Assembly: GCA_022225965.2 (NCBI GenBank) | Contig: JAKJXP020000064.1 | Span: 1-64,000 of the forward strand | Length of the DNA stretch: 64,000 nt | Direction: 5' to 3' | Source: Diatrype stigma | Lineage: Eukaryota > Ascomycota > Sordariomycetes > Xylariales > Diatrypaceae | In this document: positions 60,349-64,000 of the stretch, piece by piece | Position numbering within the stretch: the first letter of the stretch is position 1 | Layout: the number at the start of each line of letters is the position of its first letter | Notes under the pieces: generated by a model | The model's input: only the letters and a program-made list of their open reading frames with translations | The model's database searches: none | What the model was told of the DNA's origin: nothing | Position numbers and translations under genes: made by a program

Positions 60349-60873
60349 ATGCCGTCGACCGAGGCCAATACCGTTCCAGATGCGCAGTTGGGTCTGACCG
60401 AAGAGGAGATTACGCTCCTCCGCTACCACCAAGCCCAGGCCAACTCCAATTCCTCCCGCGCTGCCAGCCGTGCCTCCTCACAAGGCCGCCTGCTCCTCGA
60501 CAGCTCCAGTCTTGCTGCCCTGTCGCGCCACCTCGACCGCCTGATGCAGCAGATTCAGCAGCGCATCGAGTACCTCAGCGAGCAAAGCTCCATCGTGACT
60601 ATGCAGCAATTCGACCGCGCAGGCAACCTGATCGACAATGCCGATGCCGAGATTGCCCGTTTCCAGAACATCATGGCCCAGATCGACGAGCTGGAGGTCG
60701 ATTTCGACCGCATCCGCCATATCAAGGAGATCGTGAGGGATTACCGTCACCGTGTTGAGGACCTCGAGCGCGAACTGGAGCATTCCCAGCCGTCCGTGCG
60801 ACAAGACCATGGCGGACACCGCCATCGTTCCCACCGGCACGAGGGCAGCTCAGGCAGGCGGCACCGGCATTAG
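60349..60873 (+). CDS. cnl1: BLOC-1 subunit Cnl1 (Cno-like)
   Basis: A single exon of 174 residues with the ATG in the context AGCCATGCC. The N-terminus has LGLTEEEITLLRYHQAQ (about 14-30), then a Ser/Ala-rich linker, and a helical, coiled-coil core (about 48-150) with the family-like QQFDRAGNLIDNADAEIARF and DELEVDFDRIRHIKEIVRDY. The tail is His/Arg-rich (HRHRSHRHEG). BLOC-1 acts on endosomes; in yeast it tunes Rab5-type signalling and cargo sorting through helical subunit bundles. The assignment rests on the core sequence and length. Other small BLOC-1 coiled-coil subunits, such as Snapin-like proteins, are the alternative. No signal peptide or membrane segment is seen. Confidence 0.7.
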   Translation: MPSTEANTVPDAQLGLTEEEITLLRYHQAQANSNSSRAASRASSQGRLLLDSSSLAALSRHLDRLMQQIQQRIEYLSEQSSIVTMQQFDRAGNLIDNADAEIARFQNIMAQIDELEVDFDRIRHIKEIVRDYRHRVEDLERELEHSQPSVRQDHGGHRHRSHRHEGSSGRRHRH

Positions 60874-62726
60874 AGGAACCGAAACCGAAAAGAAAGAAAG
60901 GACAAGCATGACCGCGTACCAGGACTGAGGTGGACAGAGCGCAAGGCGCGCCGCTTATCATGGAGCGTATTTGTATAACGATGACACTGGCTCAGACAAC
61001 GAGCGCCAAAAAGGGTGGCTAAAAGGATCGAAGTCGATGCATAGAGAGGAACCGGCCACACGGCCGCACATTAACAATGCTTCTCGGCGAGTTAATGCCC
61101 TGGGTGCTACTTTTGGACGGCAGAGCGGGAGAGCACAGGACTGCATTGAGTCGAATATTGAAGGGGCTTGGACTGGGGCTTCCCAGGCGGACGGTCTCAT
61201 TCCTCCATCGAGAGCCATTACGGCTGGCCCGCGCACATGATGCGATCCAAATTCGCTTCTTATACCATACATATTTTTTTACAAGACAGGGGAGCCTCGC
61301 GGCTGGGTAAAGAGAAGGTTGCCTCACGGCACATTATTCTGGGTCGATTTTACGGCGTTGGTTTTCTGGGGGTCCGGCACAATCCACCTACAATTCGATC
61401 TATATAGTATTGCTGGCCCCTTCATCTTTGGTTGTCCCTTTCCCTCCCATTTTTTCTCCCCTAAAGATTCTCTCCTGGGCATGACACCTCGGGCTGTCCA
61501 TCGCCTGGATTCTTTGGATACCTTTTGCTTTTATTCTTTTACTGAGCCTTCGTTCCCTATTTGTCAGAAAATACCCCCTACTCCCAGATGCCCATATTGG
61601 ATGCTCGGGATGCTGTTTCGATGTGTTGGTTGGCGCGGTGCTTATTCGTTTCAGTCCGGCGAGGAAGCAAGCAAGCAAGCGATTGGTTTGGTGTGTTGTG
61701 TGCCTGTATTATCAGGTATATGCGAATAGTTACATGTACCATTTTGTTCCTGGGCCACGTGGGTCGGTTCATCCGCAGACTGTGAGGCATGAGCCTTCTT
61801 ACACTACGTGTACCAAAGGCGAAAATGGGGCAGGCAATGGGCTTACAGAGTTAGCAATCCAGATTTCAGTGGCGAACATCGTGTTACATTATGAATGGTT
61901 TTTGTAATGGAAATGCAGGGTAAAGACACTCGTCGTCGTCGCCGTCGCCGTCGCCGTTGTCGCCGCCATCATCATTGCTCTTCATCTTGTACAATGAACA
62001 ATATGTGACTGGGCGATGTACCCTCAGTATTTAATGCAGTTACAGGGTCTCCTTTCCCACGAAAGCTCTATTCATAACAAGGTTTACCCATGTCATACTA
62101 CGTGGTGCCTCAGGCTAGCTCTCCCACTTGCATCTACATAGGTAGATGTATACCATCTATCAGACACGAGTAGTTACGGTTCCTTTGCTTGTAGGTGCCC
62201 TTGTGTTAATCTACCTACCTATCCAGTACTTCGATTACGCAGGGCTTCCCTTCATGTCAATATTGAAGTCGCGTGTTGTATCACGGCAAGGTGCTTCGTT
62301 AAGGCACGGAGCACGGTCGAGGCCTTTTAGTGAATATAAAACACGGCTATAGTATCACGATAGAAATTCTACATAGTAGGTATACTTCGTACCCTGTCTT
62401 ACCTTAAACACCACGCACCCCCCTTCCCGCTTTCCCCCCCTTATTTTGTTTCGTAGGCCCATTCCAAGAAATTGACCTACTATTCCCTGCCTAGGTCAGT
62501 ACCTATCATCCAGGTGATAGAAGTATTAGATGAAAGGGGGGTGTTTGCCATCTAATCGGGTACTGCGGTCTAGTTATATGCCCTGGTAGTCTGCAAATCG
62601 ACAAATTTGCAGATTCTCTGGTCTCTTCGTTCCCCAAGGCAGAGGAGGAAATGTCGGTAGCTCGCTGGATAGGCCGCTGCTGTTGCTGTCGGCGCTACAC
62701 AGCAACAGCGGGAGGAAGGATCGCCT
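60874..62726. other. 1.9 kb intergenic region
   Basis: Contains the cnl1 3' flank. Frames around 61.0-61.9 kb of 60-140 codons exist on both strands without domain signatures. It includes an AGCA tetramer run (61,665-61,680) and a CGTCGC repeat at 61.93 kb. Confidence 0.5.
61929..61969. repeat. CGT/CGTCGC trinucleotide-type repeat
   Basis: CGTCGTCGT then CGCCGT hexamers, about 40 bases. Confidence 0.85.
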
Positions 62727-63455
62727 TCAACGTCCAATCGCAATGCTGGAGGTTGCGTCGCGACCCTCCCTGCCCGCCAGCTCCTCCATCCGCCCGAGCA
62801 CCCTGAAGACCTCCTCCCAGGAAACGGCGGTAGTAGCAGCGGAAAAGGACCAACCTAAACCGCACTCATCGGAGGCCATCCATCCGGCCCACCTTCCTTC
62901 CTCTCGAGCCGCCTCTCGAGCTAGCCCCCCCTCCGAGCCCCCGCCTCGGGCCCCGCGAGCTGCCGCCCGCAGCTCGCCAGCACGCGGTACGTACCTCATG
63001 TTGTCCCACACCGTCCCCGTCCCCGTCCCCGTCCCCGTGCTCGTCGGCCTTGGTCTTGTTCTCGTTCTCGTGCTGCTGCTGCTGCTGCTCGCCGTGCCGG
63101 CGAAGGGCGTCGGTCCTTCACGCCCCGCCCCGAGCGCCGCGTCGGCACGCTTCTGCGCGAAGAGCCCGCGCCGCCGCGCCGTCGATCCCGCTTCCCCTGG
63201 TTGGTCGGTGAGGGGCGTCTAGCTCCCTCCGCGCGCCAGGCGAGGTTGGTGATGATCGTACCGACGTGCTCCTGCACGCGCTGCGGCTCGGGACCCCGCG
63301 TTGATCGCGTCGTCGCCGCCGCTGCCGCCATCGAGCTTCTTCTCCTCCTGCTGCATCGCCGCCGCCGCGAACTCGTCGTGGCTGCCGTCATCGTCCGCCT
63401 TGGTGGCTGTCGGGGCGGCGGCTGCTGCTGGCCCGGCCGAGGCTTGCGAGATGCG
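62727..63455 (-). pseudogene. G+C-rich coding remnant with apparent frame shifts
   Basis: The minus strand has strong coding-like composition. One frame reads protein-like from about 63,450 (TKADDDGSHDEFAAAAMQQE) to about 63,305. The sense then appears to move to a second frame (PEPQRVQEHVGTIITNLAWR, about 63,295-63,235), and returns to the first frame from about 63,215 (LFAQKRADAALG, then VWDNMRYVPRAGEL) until TGA at 62,727. In the first frame a TAG at 63,219-63,221 interrupts. Two compensating single-base shifts would give one long product, either real damage or sequence errors in G-runs. A GTCCCC hexamer array (63,013-63,038) lies inside. A donor-like GTACGT directly after ATGAG suggests an intron may begin there. 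No start codon and no family identified; upstream exons may lie to the right. Confidence 0.3.
63013..63038. repeat. (GTCCCC)4 hexamer repeat
   Basis: Four units on the plus strand. On the minus strand it encodes alternating Gly-Thr in the remnant's main frame. Confidence 0.9.
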
Positions 63456-64000
63456 TGAACGATGGGTTCATTATGTTTATATACAGTAACTTGGGGGTAT
63501 TACGAAAGCTTACCTGTGTTCCAACGCTATGAGACGTGAGGGGCTGTCAATGTGGTTATGAGACTCAGCTATTACTCTATGATTAACTAGGTGCTAACTA
63601 GGTGTCGGCGAGCAATGCTATGTATGAGACTGGAGGTGGTTTGGCAAAGTAAGGATCTGATAGGCTGTTTTGATTCTTACTTATGTACAGGTATTTAACT
63701 CGGGGTTCTATTCGCAGACCACTGAACACGATTACAAATATCAGACAGCCGCTGGCAAGTATAATGCTGTACGTTGATAACTTGCCTTTATCCTTCTATT
63801 CCTCCGGACGAAGGACGTTGAGGTAGAACGGCGTTGTCTCCCAACACCGCCCTCGACATCCAAAGCGATTCACTCGACTAGGTTCCTACGTAGTCCATAC
63901 AATCATGGACCTCATCGATCAGATCCAAGAATTCCTGCAGCCGTTGCAAGCGCCCCTCCCATACAGTCTCATATCACTGGGGAGGGGAAGTATTGTTTTG
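63456..64000. other. Right edge of the window, no gene recognised
   Basis: A donor-like CAG|GTAAGC on the minus strand at about 63,513 could end an exon of the gene leading into 63.4 kb, but the joined phase gives a stop, so I do not extend the gene. The last 100 bases read ATGGACCTCATCGATCAG on the plus strand (start 63,905), which could be the beginning of a gene that runs out of the window. Confidence 0.35.

Noticed and set aside
62683..63222. 179-codon plus-strand frame
   Set aside because: Has no ATG at its start and is Pro/Ser/Ala/Arg-rich; the minus strand over the same bases has better protein-like sequence.

Overview
This window looks like nuclear DNA of a filamentous ascomycete, most likely a Sordariomycete. 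The evidence is short spliceosomal introns (about 40-340 nt, GT...AG, some with CTAAC-type branch points), exons rich in G+C at third codon positions, long low-complexity Ser/Thr/Gln/Pro stretches in proteins, and orthologues of fungal genes (mtfA, choline kinase, Sco1, the Set1-complex PHD protein, Rrp43, BLOC-1 Cnl1). I see no bacterial features, no CRISPR array, no rRNA, no tRNA I can defend and no intact transposon. Genus cannot be set from the sequence alone.

Layout. The left part (0.5-26 kb) carries six minus-strand genes: a Ser/Thr-rich hypothetical protein, spp1 (H3K4 methylation), choline kinase (phosphatidylcholine synthesis), a mitochondrial HAD-IIA phosphatase, sco1 (copper delivery to cytochrome oxidase), and a polyQ/coiled-coil protein. 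rrp43 (exosome ring) follows on the same strand. On the plus strand at 29.3-32.1 kb lies a ferric-reductase-type flavocytochrome with an unusually long disordered insert. Then comes about 14.6 kb with almost nothing recognisable, apart from one possible small spliced gene at 32.8 kb, up to the C2H2 regulator mtfA at 46.8 kb. After a further 7 kb without recognisable genes come a secreted five-exon SGNH/CE2-type esterase (minus), cnl1 (plus) with a preceding upstream ORF, and a frame-broken G+C-rich coding remnant near 63 kb.

The genes are mostly unlinked housekeeping functions, not a cluster. Two mitochondrial genes (HAD and sco1) are neighbours. The esterase and mtfA fit a saprotroph or plant-associated lifestyle, but that is inference. 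I found no convincing new multi-gene system. The most useful leads are gene structure oddities (in-frame 69-nt intron in mtfA, a missing start codon in the coiled-coil gene, the ferric reductase insert, the broken gene at 63 kb, the cnl1 upstream ORF) and the large spaces without recognisable genes. All splice sites were assigned by eye from frame continuity and consensus and have not been tested with transcripts.
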